From assembly GCA_007922305.1 (NCBI GenBank), contig ML677335.1, positions 18,386,246 to 18,450,245 of the forward strand: a stretch of 64,000 nucleotides of DNA, read 5' to 3'. Positions 23,385 through 37,017 of this stretch are shown piece after piece. The first letter of the stretch is position 1, and each line of letters opens with the position of its first letter. Origin of the DNA: Dermatemys mawii (taxonomy: Eukaryota > Chordata > Testudines > Dermatemydidae). Under the pieces are notes generated by a model, which saw only the letters and a program-made list of their open reading frames with translations, was not told the origin of the DNA and did no database searches. The position numbers and the translations under genes were made by a program.

Positions 23385-26019
23385 AGATTTGGCTGATTGT
23401 TGGTAAAGTGCATTGGGAGTCTTTGGAATAAGATTATCCTTGCATTTATTTGTTTGCTGCACTGTGTTACTCAGACTGTCTTTGGATCTCATGGTTTCCT
23501 TGGCTACCACAAGAGCCTGTCCTTTATGCATAATCATGTTTTTTATTTTAGAAATTTAAAGTAACCAATTTTATTGCTCATAAAAATGAGATGCCAATAG
23601 CAATGGCTTAAGTGACAGAGTAAGCAGATGTGTGCACTCTTGTAACCATTGCTGTCAACCTATTTCAGAGCATCGTGTGTGTGATGCTTCATAAAATACA
23701 TCAGTCCTGACCTTCTACACCTCTGCCAGCATTATTGATCTAGTGTAATTTCATGGATGTCTTTTCTCTTGCAAGAAACATACAGATATTTAGATTGTAG
23801 GTTATGCACTGTTAATGAAATCTAAATAAAAGAATTATATACTTTATTTGTTACTCAAAAGTTATATGGAACAATGTCCATGTTGTGTAACAATTGTTTT
23901 GGAGTCTTGGCTTGAGTCAACAGCCTTAATCTCATTATCTAGGTGCCTGTGTCTTATAAAGAAGAAAATGAAAAAATAAACATGTACTACATTGGTTTCT
24001 AATTTAACAGCTAGAGTGCATCTGCTTAACTTTAAAATTGAAATATTATGATAGTATTAGGTGTTAATCTAATTAAATTGTGCAGGTTTTATTTAAATGG
24101 GGGGAAATATGCATCAAAATGGGTTTTGAAGTTAAAGCACTTCAGAAAATGTCCATAATTTGAAAATTGTATCACTCTTGGGTTTAACAAATGCAGCCAA
24201 AAGATTTTAAACTGCTGCATTTTTATTTGAAATGGGATTTGAATATTACGTGTAACCCAAAGTTGTTCCTTGGAAAAAATATATAGGGAACCAAATATAT
24301 TCAAGCAGCACAAAGGCTCACAAAATATTTATGGTAAGTGTCTAGTCGCTAAAGCAATAGTTTGCAGAAAGGATTTCTGGAGGTTTTTTTAGCTCTTCAT
24401 TCTTCTTAATATGTTAAGACCATCAGCAGGTGGAAAGCTGGGATTGTGAACTCAGTCAAATGACTGTAATAAACAGAAAAAGATTAAAAACTGGATCCTT
24501 CTGCAGTTGCTAGTATCTTGCATATTTTCAATCATGTGTCCTGAGTTATACTTTTAAAATAGGGAACAAGTTTAGCCACTCTTACTGCCCAAGCAAAGTT
24601 TGGGCCCTGACCCATCTTACTACACCACTGCTGCAAACACCCATATGGGGTGCCCACACCTGCTATTTTCTGCCAATTTTGGGGCCTTCCCCCCCCCCCA
24701 AATTCTAATGCCTAAAAGGAAAACAGATGTAGCTACTTCTACTGTACTCACAAAAAACTGAACCACAATGCATCCTGGTACGTAAAGGCTGTGAAAAACT
24801 CACATCCAGCACCTGGATCTCAGCAACTTCTGTCCCTAAACCCCTAAATTGTATGATCATGATAAACACACATGGTGCCTGTGAATGGGGCACTGCTGGA
24901 TCCTTCCATTTTTGGCACCAACCCTCAAGTTGTACTGTCTAAACCTCTATCATTGCTCCTACTAGACAAGAAAATCTATGTTCAAGCACATTATGTGCAA
25001 GACAAAGCTAAAGCACACATTTTGTGCCTGAGTTTTGCTAGATCTGGAAAAAGTTCTATTGCAAGTGTAGAAGCCAAGTGTGTCTGCTCCTCTTCCATTC
25101 TAAAAATATCATCTAATACATCCTGGCACAGGAGCATGTTAAAAAGCCAAATAGGCACCTAGATCCCATAGGCTATTGCCAAGTTTTTTTCTTTTACGAG
25201 ATGGGGATTTATGGCCAAAGGATTTTGTGACTTTACTGGACAGTGGAAATTGGGTGGTTGCAGTCAAAAAGTGGCAGGTTCAAGAGGCCCGGTTCTTTGC
25301 ACTGTTCTGCTGGAATTTGTTTGGGTCTGGCCTTTTTTTAGTGCAGGAGAATAACACACATTCTCTACTGACACTGTAGAATTTGGGAGATGAGGGATAA
25401 AAACTGACTGGATTCAGCTATTGGAACCATTTTAATGCTCTTCTATTAGAATGCATCAGAGGCCAGAGCCTAGGGGCTTGTTCTCTATTCGTGTGTAGTG
25501 GGATTTGGGGGATTGATGCCCAAGACTAGCAGGATCCACCAGGAATCCAGGGACCTCCGCATTTTGTTTGGTTTTTGAAGCATCCCTGCACCAGGATGTG
25601 CCAGGGTACAGGCTTTTGGGGAAGGGGGATGTAGTAGGAGGGGTTATACCTGTTCTATATTCACCTTGTGCAGTTTGGGATGTGGGCCAAACCCCCGGCA
25701 AGAGCCAAGAGACACCCCAAGGAGCTTGTGCTTAGCCGTCTGTTTCAGGCTAAATGTGAGTTTAGGTTTCTTCTACATTTCAAAGTGACTTACTGGCGTG
25801 CGCAACATTAAGCGGGGTTGCTTATTTCCAATAGTTGTGGTGACAGTGAATTAATGAACAAACTGTTGGCTGTAAAATCTGAATGCCTAAGAAGGGGGGA
25901 AGCCAAGAGCTCCTCCACTGTAACTGCCCTGGGTGGAAACGGAAACCACCGCCAAGCCTGTTCGGCAGGTGGAGTAGATTTGGCAGTGTTATAAGGTGCT
26001 TATTTATTGGGGGGAGTGT
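23385..26019. other. Unannotated DNA upstream of the PRKG1 beta promoter
   Basis: No exon or clear repeat supported. A C-run (about 24691-24701) is the only low-complexity tract of note. Repeats become scarce toward the promoter. Confidence 0.5.
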
Positions 26020-26529
26020 AAAGGATGTAACAGCCAGAGCGTAGCGAACTGCAGCCCTGGCGGAGGATGAACGTGCCCCGAAAACGGGGCCTTGACAATT
26101 AAGCGTCTGGGATTCAAATTCGCCGTCTGGTGCCCGCGCTTCCAACACCGAGGCGGGGCAGGGGCTCGGGGAACTCGCTGGCCGTCTAGTGGCCCGACCC
26201 GTGACACAGGCCGAGGGGCAGCGCCTGTGCAGCGGCATCCTGCAGCCGCCCCTTTCTCGCTGCCCCCCCCTCCCCCCTCCCCTGGGCTCTGTGTCTCTCC
26301 TGTCTAGCCTGACGCAGGCGGATCGAAATCACCCTCCACGACCCAGCCTCCGGGAGAGCGGGGCCGGTGGGGGTCCGTTTAAGAGGATGCCGCTGATCCT
26401 CCTTCCGTAGCTCGGCGCGGCTCGCTGCCAACTCGCCCCGCCGCACGGCGCAGGCTGGAGGCGTGTTTAAAGGGCGAGCGGAGTCTGCCGGCGGTAGGTC
26501 GATCCGGAGCGATCGGCAAAGTTGGCTGA

Positions 26530-26936
<407 letters not shown>

Positions 26937-29900
26937 AGGGTTTAAGCGTTGTGTGCATCCTGTCTTTGGTAGTTGAATGGTCTCTGTATTGTCTGTCCAT
27001 CCACTTGTGTAGACGAGTCCTGCACCTTCTGCTTTCCATTTCTGTTCTCATTCTCAGAAATCGTCCTCCTCGCGCTTCTCTTGGGCTGCCACATTTCTCC
27101 AGCCCCGGTAACCGCCCGCATCCCTAGTGCGCCGCGTCTTTGTCCGGTGTCCAGGTATTCCCGACCCCGCTGTGAGCGGAGTTCCCGGACCGTGAAAGGG
27201 GGACGCGCATTCTCCCTCTTCCTGGGGTAAAATTGCCCTGCCAAAATAATAACCCCACTAAGGGCTGCATTAGACTGTCTTTTCCAGTGTGGTACGTTTT
27301 AATGTCTGTGTTTGTGCTCGTGGTCTCTGCCCTGAATTTGCCCGCATTGCTGAATGGTTGACGTTTGAACTCTATGAAGCAGGATAGCATTTGCTATCCT
27401 GACTAAGGTGTAGGCTAATTGATTATCCCCCTCCCCCCTCCAAAGGTGTTGCTAATTCCTGAGCTGCTGATAGCTAGCATCCAGAAAGGGAAAGCCATTC
27501 TCTTGGTTTCTTTTGTTTTAGATTTGGTATTGCATCTGACAAGTGTGGGGGATTTAAAGGTCTTATCTGACGCAGATCCAGAGTGTTACTGGTTTCATAG
27601 CGCCCTGCACAATTGCTTTGCGCGTTTCCAGGGGTCCAGGCTGTATGTGAGCGGTGGCTGCTGGCGCTGTTGTCAGGTAGCTAAGTTTGCACATTTTTAG
27701 GTTTTAAACATCATCCTTCGGGACGCATAACTTGGATATAAAAAGTGGCTCCTGGCTGTAGCTTAGCAGCCAAGCCCCATCGATATTCAGGGGAGACTTA
27801 AAATATAAACCCGACACACAACACCCGCTATTGTATTTCAGTCATCACTGAGGTTGATACAACTGACACAGCCAAGGAAATTCCGAGGTTAAAAGTTGCA
27901 TTGCATGTATACACTGAGCCCATTGTGGCTAAGAAGTGGAGCACATGTTGCCCCGCGGTACTGGAGAAACGGCTACACTGTGTACGCACAACGGGAGTGA
28001 AGGGCTGAGGGGGAAAGTGTTTATTTCCTTGCTTGTTTTGTTGATTCCCATCCTCAATAGTCTTTGTCCACCTCATTTTGTAACTAGACGGTTGTAGCTG
28101 TAACTAGACTGTTGAACATTTGGCCGTCGTCCTTGGTTCAGGTATGTGAAGTGTGTTCACTGGTGCTCGTCATCCAGGATCTCCCAGTCAGTGTGGAGCG
28201 ATGGAAGGTGTTCAGACGGGGCAGGGAATGCGGCGGCTGGTGTTTAGAAGGGGGTGTCTGCTGATCTTTTTTTTTTTTTGTTTGAGCTCCAAGAGCAGTT
28301 TTTGTGGCTCCGCTAACAACGCTTACTTGGCGACACAAGTTCTCATCCCACTTCTCACTGAGTCTTGTAAATTAATGTCATGTATTAGCGGACATACCTG
28401 TGTATCTAATGAGGTCCCTTCCTACCCCTATAATGAGGCATGTGGCCTTGTCTACTTAGGCGTATTTGGCTAAGGAGAAGGTGATAAACGGACAGTTCCC
28501 TGGATACTTCATAGTTATATGGCATTTTAGTGGATTTTATGGAAGGGCTTTGAAGCAATAAATATGAAGAAATTTCAATGAATTAAAAGATAAAATGAGG
28601 GATAATTAGTTTGGGGTGGACATCGATCAACGCCCACAAGAGATCTTTTAGCAACGAAAAATAAAGCTGATCAGAGCTTTGCTGACAGTGTAATGTGGAG
28701 TGAAAGGGGAGGAGAAGTTGGCGGGTGAGGAACAGGTGTGCCATTCTGCCCAACCACGGGAAAAACGGGGAAGATCCTCAGGCTGGAAGCAATGCGCAGG
28801 TCTCTATCAGACTCCCGTTCTGAGCAATGCCCTGCCTTTCTTTATTGCTCCTCCCAGCGCTTAGAGCTTTTTCAGTGGGGGGGAAAAAAGCTACTTCAGT
28901 GACTTTCGCCATTGTGCTGTTTGGGTTGTCAACACACTAGATGAAGGGAAAGTTGCAATAAATCTTTCAAGCTTGACATAACATTGGGAGCTCATCTATC
29001 CTCGTTTCACACTTGCCGTCACAGACTATGCAAATTGGGTTAAGTGAGAAAACTGAGCACGTATGGAAGAGAGACTACATCCTCCATACAGTGCTTACTG
29101 GTTTCCACTCCCCAATAAATGTTGATGTGTTTTGGTCCCATAATCAGGAAAGGGCTTGTATACTTTTTAATTCATAGCTTGTATCAAAACACCACACGCG
29201 GTTTCGTGTGTTATCCGCACGATTATTTTAAGTCATTTTAGAAATAAATGCTTTTCATTTTTGATATTAAAAAGGTTTGCGATTCAATATACTAACTTAG
29301 AATATTCTCCTGGACCATAAGGAGAGTAGGAATTTGTGTGGGTGGAGCAAATCTGCTAGAGGGAATTATCTCCTAAATCTGCTAAGTAAATGTATACCCA
29401 AAACTAGCATTGAGTCTCTTGTACACGTTACAATAATGTAGCCTCTTTCTGTTAGATTCAGTTCACTGCTTGACTAATGTTTTGTTTAATTATTTGACGT
29501 GTCCAAATGTATTTGTCTCGTCTGTAACCATCAAATTCATCTGATAAGAGTTAAAACTCGAAATCCCTGCTTTTGGGAAGTCTTCCGCCCCCGCCTGCAC
29601 TCCCTAAAGCTAGTTAAAGGCTGGAAGGCGAGAGGGACCTCATTAAGTCAAATCTGTCTAATGTTTATAGCTGACATTTTCCTTACGGTGTGAAGGGGGT
29701 GGGATTTATGGGTTGCTAAAACGGTTATTGTACTACTCTTTCCCCCACCCCATTTTTGAAGTATGAAGCAGGGCACTCCAGCAGTTTGACACGTGGTCAT
29801 TGTATTCATTCCAGTTTCTATGCACTTTCCCATTGAAAAGCCTTTGAAGACTCCCTTGTGAGCAGAATAAGCAAGGAATAATAGTTTGTTTTTCACTTCA

Positions 29901-31329
29901 GCCACACTGAGGGACCCCGCAAAGTGGCTAACAGATCTGAAAGTTTGAAAGGGAGCTATAAACCCACTGAAATGGTTCTTCTGGGAAAGTGACACAATGC
30001 AATAAATGTTTGATAGGTTAAATATTTGGGTTATTGATTGTGACTATCCCAATTGTTTTATATACATGGGTTTAAATAACCACTTTTTTAAGCAAGTAAA
30101 TGTGAGCGCATCTTATGTGGAGATATTTCGTGAAAATATCTGTATATACATTAACTTTATATCTAAATCTAATCAACAGACCAGTCATCACTTTTAAAAC
30201 ATTAATTCCAAGATTGACAGCCTTGTATACAATCAGATCAAGTTTGGTAACCGTGGCTATGGATTTTTAAAGAAAAAACTCTAGTGATATAGAAAGCGCG
30301 ATTCAGAGTTCACAGAAATAATGTCTTGCATAAGAACTACTTTTTGTGCAAGATTTAAGGCAATCCAGATCCAGCTGTGAGAGTAAGAAATAAGAAATTT
30401 AGTTCACTGTGGTCTCCAAATATTGACGTGCCTGTCATGAAATCACATCAGAATAAGGTACTTTGCTGGTGTCCTTTTATTTAGGGAACAAATTCACAAG
30501 AGTGTGCTTCTAATTCTCTCTGGCCTCCTTAGGTAAGGGGGTGATTTCCTACTGTAGCTGTTTGATTGCATTTTTTCAATGGTTTAAGAATGTAACTATA
30601 ACGTGTAGTTTTGAGTGACTAACATTTGACTGAGAGGATTGTTACATCTCTTCCGGTGGAAAAGTGATTGTACTTTAAAATACACACTTCCACAAAGTAC
30701 TAATTCCATTGTGAAACCTTGCGCATCTCATCCTATTAATTAATCCAGTGCTGTATAACCCTGTCGCAGGTCCATAGCCCTCTTACAATTAGTAGAGCTC
30801 ACACTGCTTTAATAAAAGGTGGGAATCATTAACATGAGGTGAAGGGCAGCGTGCTCTTTAATTCATAGGGTTTGGCTCAAGGTTTGCAGCAGTTCTTACA
30901 TTTCCCTGCAGTTCTAGGTAGAAGTGTAGTTATGTGTGTTAATTTACTTATTCATTAATAGCCATTTAGGAGAAAATCATCCAAGTCCTTTCAGTTCTTC
31001 CATCTTCACGAGAACAATGAAGACACTAATAAGCTCTTCTGAGAGGAGGTAGCGGGATAGCTGGTGGGGGGGCAGCCAAATTCTGTACCCCAGAAAAGGG
31101 GGTTACAGTTGAAACACAGATCCTTTAATATAGAGGCACTAGCTGCTGCCACTAGAATACAAATGACCCTTTTTTCTCTGACCTGGGGCCCCATTTCCAG
31201 GCTTGTGTTCCTAGTGTCCCCGAAGACGAAGATTTGGTTTCCTGATGGGGGTGGGCTGGGGGAAGCAGATTCTGTTTCTTTTGTTACTGTTGGCTGCTAA
31301 GGCCTGGGCACATTTTTTCCTTGTCTGCT
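26937..31329 (+). other. PRKG1 beta intron 1, 5' part, repeat-poor
   Basis: No further exon supported. The first few hundred bases are still CpG-rich. This stretch contains almost no recognisable transposon sequence, unlike the rest of the intron. The intron runs past the right edge of the window. Confidence 0.7.
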
Positions 31330-32480
31330 TAGCAATGGAGGCTCTCCACAGTATCCTAGCAACCAGTGTCTAACGCTAGACTGCTGGTCTTTTCGCCAGC
31401 TCTCCTCTAGGTGCCTGCCCGTGCCAACGAAGGGGCGATGTTCGCCCGTCAGCCCAGACGCGCTCATTGGCACCTGAACGCCGCTTTCCAGCTTACTAGG
31501 CAACACGCCCGTAGCTAAAGCTTTCGAAGAGGGAGCCAATGATGCAATCCCAGCTTTGGCGTTTAAATTCCAGGCTGAATTGTTTAGCTGCGGCTGCTGC
31601 CTCCTCCTGCTCTCTCCTGTTAGTATCCGGTGTGAAGGGGGCTCGGCTGCTTGCAAGAGATTTCAACTGGTCAGTCTCCTAGACAGTGCACGGGGATTTT
31701 CTCTGTACATTTAGCACTGTGAGCAGTAACAGGCGAGGCAGGTTCAGGAAGGCCCCTTTGTCTCTCTGCAACCTAAGAACCGCTACAGAGCTAGCCTTTG
31801 TGGAAGGGTTTGGAGAGATCGGCAGATCGCACTCTCCTGCTGAGTCGACCCGAACTGTGTGTAGAAGGGGCAGAGGGAGAGGCTGCTGATGGGGAGCAGC
31901 GCTAGAGCAGATACTAGGATTTCCACCCCACCTCAGCTGGGGCACTTGGGTTACCTAAAGGTCTGGTCGTAGGTGGGGAAGAACAGAAGACCTGGCCTGT
32001 TTTGTGGGGAAGTGTGGGGGAGAAGGTTGCTCACATTCAAAGCTCCCTTCAGACCTGATATTTGCAAGTCATCAGTATCCTGCGGTGGCTAATTCCCCTC
32101 GTTGGGATGGGGGCAGCGTTTCTGCCACGGAGCAGCTCTGGGGATTTGCGATGGTGACTCCTAGGTTGCATCACAAAAAGACGTTCAGCCCTCGCAGCTC
32201 CAGACTGGAGCACCCTCCCTCCTCTTCTCCCCCCCCCCACCGCCCCGTTCTTTCCTGCCAGCTGAAGTTTTTCCATAATCTTTTTCCTTTTAAGGCAAAT
32301 AGCCGGAGCTCGACACTAGATCTCCCTTTTCTCTCTCACACACCAGCCCCAGCCCCAGCCCAGCCCCAGTCTCGTTAATTACAAACATTCGGGTTCATGC
32401 TTCTCTCTCTCTGTTCTCAGGCGCTACTGAAGCGAAGGAGGTGGCGATACCTGGGAAGAGACAGCACTACCTGGGTCTAG
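31330..32480. promoter_or_regulatory. Candidate intronic regulatory element (GC-richer, RFX and CCAAT motifs)
   Basis: A second local rise in GC and CpG about 4.5 kb into the intron. Motifs within about 200 bp: an RFX X-box-like gtatcctagcaac (31351-31363), an X-box right half in cttactaggcaac (31492-31504), ATTGG (31466-31470), CCAAT (31536-31540) and tgatgcaat (31540-31548), a C/EBP-ATF-like site. Downstream is mixed C-rich and CT-rich sequence. No coding frame is convincing. It could be an enhancer or the start of an alternative or antisense transcript. Confidence 0.4.
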
Positions 32481-33616
32481 TCCGATAGTGTAGTGTCAAT
32501 TTTCTGCCCTCTCTTCCCTCCCCCACGCAAAAAAAGGGGTATAATAAAAATTTAGGGAACAAGTCTTGCTGCTCCAGTCCTACTGCTAGAAGAAAAAAAG
32601 CCCTGGACCTTGCCCCAGCCCTGCTCATACACTTCCCACCTCCCAAAATGGTTCCAGCACCTAATCCAAGCTGGAGCGACACAAACTTTTACTCTAAATT
32701 CCAGTGTGTTTAGAAAACTTGTGTAACCACTCCTACGGCATGAAAAACATGGTTTTGACTCTGGCGCACAGGCTAAAAGTTGTCAGTGGCTCTCAATTCC
32801 ACAGTAAAGTAAGAGCAGCTACGCTTGTTTACTATTTAGCTTGCATAGTTTGGGGGTTAGGGTAAAAAGAAATTGCTCATATTCAGGTTCTGAATAAGAA
32901 TTTTGCCTGCCCTCTTGTGCCCCAATGCACCAAGGACTATATTTTTCTGGGAGAGTAGGAGTGACCCATAGAATCTGGGAAAGTGAGGCCAAAAACAGGC
33001 AGAATTCAGGTATATACATGTTTTACTCCCTCCTCTCTGAACTTCCATTGAAACTCTGGCCCAGTTCCCACCACCTTGCCAGCTCTCCTCCTGTCTGGAT
33101 TCAGGCTGATAGAGGGTACTGCTAGCTTATCTCTGCCCCTTACTGTAAACTCCTTGATAAATGGTTAGATGCTTCTAATTATTTCTGATAAGGCCCATTT
33201 AAATGTGTAATTTAATAATTTTCTAGGGCTAAGAATGGCAAAAGTAAAGGCTTTATATGGGAGAAGAATGTTTAATATAATTGGAAATACCTCTGATGAA
33301 AATAAGCTTCATCTAATCAATGTCAATACTTTGCTATTTTCCTCTCTATCTTAACATATGAAAATGTATTCAGCAGATATATAGTACATAAAGCACAGTA
33401 GGTGTAATAAAGATGTCTGGAGGACCAGAGACATTAATTACAGAGGGAAGTTAATCCTAGAAAAAATAAACTTTTATTAGGAATAAATATTCATATCACA
33501 CATTTGTTGTACCTAAATGTCATGGATAAAATCACACAAATTGAGATAGGTAAGCTTAATTTGTAATATGTTAACATTGGCAATTTGGTATGAAGGAATC
33601 TGAATGATTGTCACAG
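32481..33616. other. Intronic DNA without recognisable features
   Basis: No exon, RNA gene or repeat supported. Confidence 0.5.
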
Positions 33617-33770
33617 GACATAAGAATGGCCATTCTGGGTCAGACAAGCCCAGTATCCTGTCCTCTGGCAGTGGCCAATGGCAGGTGTCCCAAAGAGAAT
33701 GAACAGACAGGTGATCCATGCCCCATCACACAATCCCAGCTTCTGGCAACAGAGGCTAGGGGCCCTGCAT
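33617..33770 (-). mobile_element. CR1 LINE 3' end, reverse
   Basis: Reverse of the family at 5291-6053: 'ggccattctgggtcagac', 'gcagtggccaatggcaggtg' and 'ggcaacagaggctagggg' are the reversed 3' UTR landmarks. Only about 150 bp of the 3' end is present, a typical 5' truncation. Confidence 0.85.
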
Positions 33771-35289
33771 CATGATTTTCAGTGGTAATATTATCATATT
33801 TAGGACTACTTCTCACATTAAACTGTATGGTCAATAAATTGACTGTAAAGCTTGTGGAAGTGATGTGACTTGAAGCGAAACAAATTCAGAACTTGTACAG
33901 GGTATGGTAAAACAGAGAGAGCCTGGCAAAGTTTTAATATATCTACTGTTTCTAATAATTCAAGCTTACTTTCTCATCCCATGAATCACTTGGGGTTTTT
34001 TTCTGTACACATTAGTGATGATTGCATAACATAGTGCATTGGGCTGCATTTAATATGAAAGTTCTATACAGTTACCTTAAATAATGCTTTTATTCTAAAT
34101 TAACATTATTTTACAGTGTAACTATTACAGTGAGAGAGAGTGATTTTTCCATTTTAATTGTCCACAATTTTACAGGTGATAAATATGCCTTGCTCAAGGA
34201 AAATACTTGATATTTTCTTGAACAGTAGCATGAAGCCTTGTGCCTAAGGATATTACCTTTTGAGACCATGTGAAATCTTCTGGTGATATACTATTGTTCA
34301 TCCTAACTGTCCAGTCAAATCTATAAATTTATGGCTTTGATAACATTTCTAACTTGAGCCTCAGAACTAGGGGGGAGAGAGAATACTGTCATGTCAACAA
34401 AGAAAAATGAAAACAGTGAGTTTTGCCCCTCTGGAGTTATTGTTTATGATAGAATATAACATGATTTGTCACACTCTTCCAGTTGTGCATGTGCTTAGAT
34501 AATGCACTGTATGAGGAAGTACAACTGATACTCTTGTCATTTTTAGACTTAGTTTATTGAAATCATTAGTGACTGAATTACAAGTTTCACATACATTTTA
34601 CAGGCAAAGAAGATACTATATTGGGCTTATGTGCAGTTTGGTAGGAAAACATGTCTTTTTGCTTATATAATTAGTTAAACTAGCAGACAGAAAAACCTTG
34701 AAATAGCTTGGGATGTTCTGTGAAACAACTATGACAGCGGGGGTGGGGGGTGGGGGTGGGGAAGCTGTATACAGAACAGAAAATAACCCGTAATATGCAC
34801 ACGGGGCCTTACTGGAAGTAATTCCATTGACACAATGGGATCAAACCTGCAATTTAGAGGAGCTTTAAAGGCCAGCAGTAGTTGGCCATATCCGCTTTTG
34901 CTAGCTATACATCTGGTGTGCTGTGATTTCAAAATGAAGTAGCAGACATCTTCAGATGACTGGTTAATACACCTTTAAAAGTGTATTAACTAACATGAGT
35001 AAGGACTAATCAAATCAATAACAGTTAATAAATCTGGGTCCTGAAAGTGCATCATGGGGACTAGGAAAAGTGATCCTAGACATTTTAGAAGGCAAGTGTT
35101 TAGTTGTATGGATGAATAATACTGGAATGAGTCTGTATAGTAGACTTTTTGGGTACAAGTTGACCCTCGGTCTAAAATTGTTCACATGAATGAGACTATT
35201 TATCTGAGTAAGATTGGCAGGATTTGGTGCTATTGTAATTCTAAACTCATGAAGTCTGGATTTTGGGGACTAGTAGTAATACTGAGCAC
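33771..35289. other. Intronic DNA without recognisable features
   Basis: No exon or well-defined repeat. A G-rich tract lies at about 34739-34761, and 'ggaagtaattccattgacac' near 34815 resembles the small palindromic repeats. Confidence 0.5.
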
Positions 35290-35460
35290 ATACAATGTGT
35301 TGCATATGAAAAGTTGTGCACAGCAACCCTCTGAGGATTTTCTGCAGATGGAAAAAGTTGAGTCATAGAGAAGTTAAATAGCTTGCCCAAGCTCACACAG
35401 CAAGTTTGTTAGAGCTGGGATTAAAAACCAGTCATTCCTGTCTGTTTTGTCCCATAGCTG
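35290..35460 (-). mobile_element. MIR-type SINE, reverse orientation
   Basis: Reading + strand: 'gtcatagagaagttaaatag', 'cttgcccaagctcacacagc', 'agagctgggattaaaaacc'. These are the reversed landmarks of the MIR/CORE-SINE family. Confidence 0.7.
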
Positions 35461-36399
35461 GATCACATGGGCTAGATAACCGATCGAGAGCCGAATTTTG
35501 ATGGCTTTAGTCAGACAAATAGAGACTTTAATGTCAATGGGACTACTTGCATGACAACAGTGAGCAGAATGACAACAGTGAGCAGGCCATAGGTTTGCTA
35601 TACCTCAAAGATTTATAATTAAAAGTAATGACAGTTTAACATTTTTCTCATAGCTTAAAAGAAGTTTAAATAATTGGCAAATATTTGGGGATAGATGATT
35701 AGCTTTCTACTATGGAAAACTGGTCAGGCAATCCTGTGATAAGTCTTATTTTCCTATCTGTGAAAGTTGCCTGTTTTTCATTGCCTCCAGTCTGATCTCC
35801 TACAGGCTGTATGCTAATATATAAAATAGCATCAGGCATTAAAAGGACTGAATTTGACCAAAATTGAGTTGTGTGTGTGTGTGTTAAATATTGAAACTTA
35901 AGACCAGTAGAGTTTCCCACAACTAGGGAGTCTGGGAGTCCTAATTTTCCCTATGAATCAGGCTTTCATGCTGTTCCAATCTGCACCAAAATCAACAGGT
36001 TCATGCCCCTTGATGCCTAGAACATTCCCCGAAATTCTTCTATTTGATCAGATTTGATATTCCAAAATTATTAGCTTCTAGAGAAGTGCCATTGAATGTT
36101 GGACCTTACTTCACTCAGCTTTGGCCAAACAATTCACTCAGGTTTTATTATTAAAGATGCTATTAACGTCTGATTTGGTTGGAATCAAATCAGGGAATAT
36201 GACTGAGTGCTCTTTTACCAACTGTTAAACTTTATACTGGATAGTTTCCCATACTAAAAACAAATATGATTTAAAAAAAATATTGTCAGAAACAAAAACA
36301 GATTTATGTTTTCTGAAGACTGTACGATTTGTCCCTGTGGAAATCCTAAAATACAAACTTTGTGTAAAACTAAGTAAACAGCTAATGGGTGTACAGTGT
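35461..36399. other. Intronic DNA with a short (GT)n tract
   Basis: No gene supported. A (GT)n run lies at about 35869-35884. Confidence 0.5.
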
Positions 36400-36478
36400 A
36401 TATTGAGCCCAATCCTATTCCCATTAAAAAAAAAAAATGGGAATTTTTCCATTGTCTTTGAGAATAGGATTGGGACCA
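36400..36478. repeat. Small palindromic element
   Basis: 'cccaatcctattcccatt' is answered across an A-run by 'tgggaatttttcc' and 'gagaataggattggg', giving an imperfect hairpin typical of the short palindromic MITEs elsewhere in this window. Confidence 0.6.
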
Positions 36479-36496
36479 TAAAAACTAAGGTGGTTG

Positions 36497-37017
36497 ATTA
36501 ATCACCATTAACTCACACAACTAACTTATAAATTAATCTCAAAATAGTAATCACAATGACACTTTTCATTGTACTGTTAATACAATACCACTGTAAATTT
36601 ATTAGATTTTTTGGATGTTTTTCTACATTTTTTTTCAAATATATTGATTTCAATTATAACACAATACAAAGTGTACAGAGTTCACTTTATATTTTTGATT
36701 GCCAATATTTTTACTGTAAAAATGATAGTATTTTTCAATTCATTGCACTACTATACTTGTGTGAAATCTCTTTATCCTGAAAGTGCAACTTACAAGTGAG
36801 ATTTTTTTTGGTTACATAACTGCACTCAAAAATAAAACAAAGTAAAACTTTAGAGCCTATAAATCCACCCAGTCCAACTTCTTATTCAGCCAATCACGCA
36901 GACAAGCAAGTTTGTTTACATTTACGGGAGATAATGCTGCCTGCTTATTATTTACAAGTCACCTGAAAGTGAGAACAGGCGTCACATGGCACTTCTGTAG
37001 TGGGCATTGTAAGGCTT
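36497..37017 (-). mobile_element. hAT transposon 3' end, reverse, with transposase C-terminal relic
   Basis: Matches the family at 6690-7625: AT-rich end near 36500, 'ttttttggatgtttttctac' near 36608, 'acacaatacaaagtgtacag' near 36659, then 'gtcacctgaaagtgagaaca' near 36957. Reversed, this last part encodes the Cys-Glu-Arg-Leu-Phe-Ser-type dimerisation motif of hAT transposases. The match stops near 37017, where CR1 sequence begins. Confidence 0.75.

Noticed and set aside
1..26000. PRKG1 alpha first exon
   Set aside because: In human it lies upstream of the beta exon, so I looked for its zipper on the + strand; no open frame matches. It may lie left of the window.
31297..31656. 119-codon minus-strand ORF in the GC-richer intronic block
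   Set aside because: No domain or conserved motif; it overlaps the candidate regulatory cluster and is likely composition-driven.
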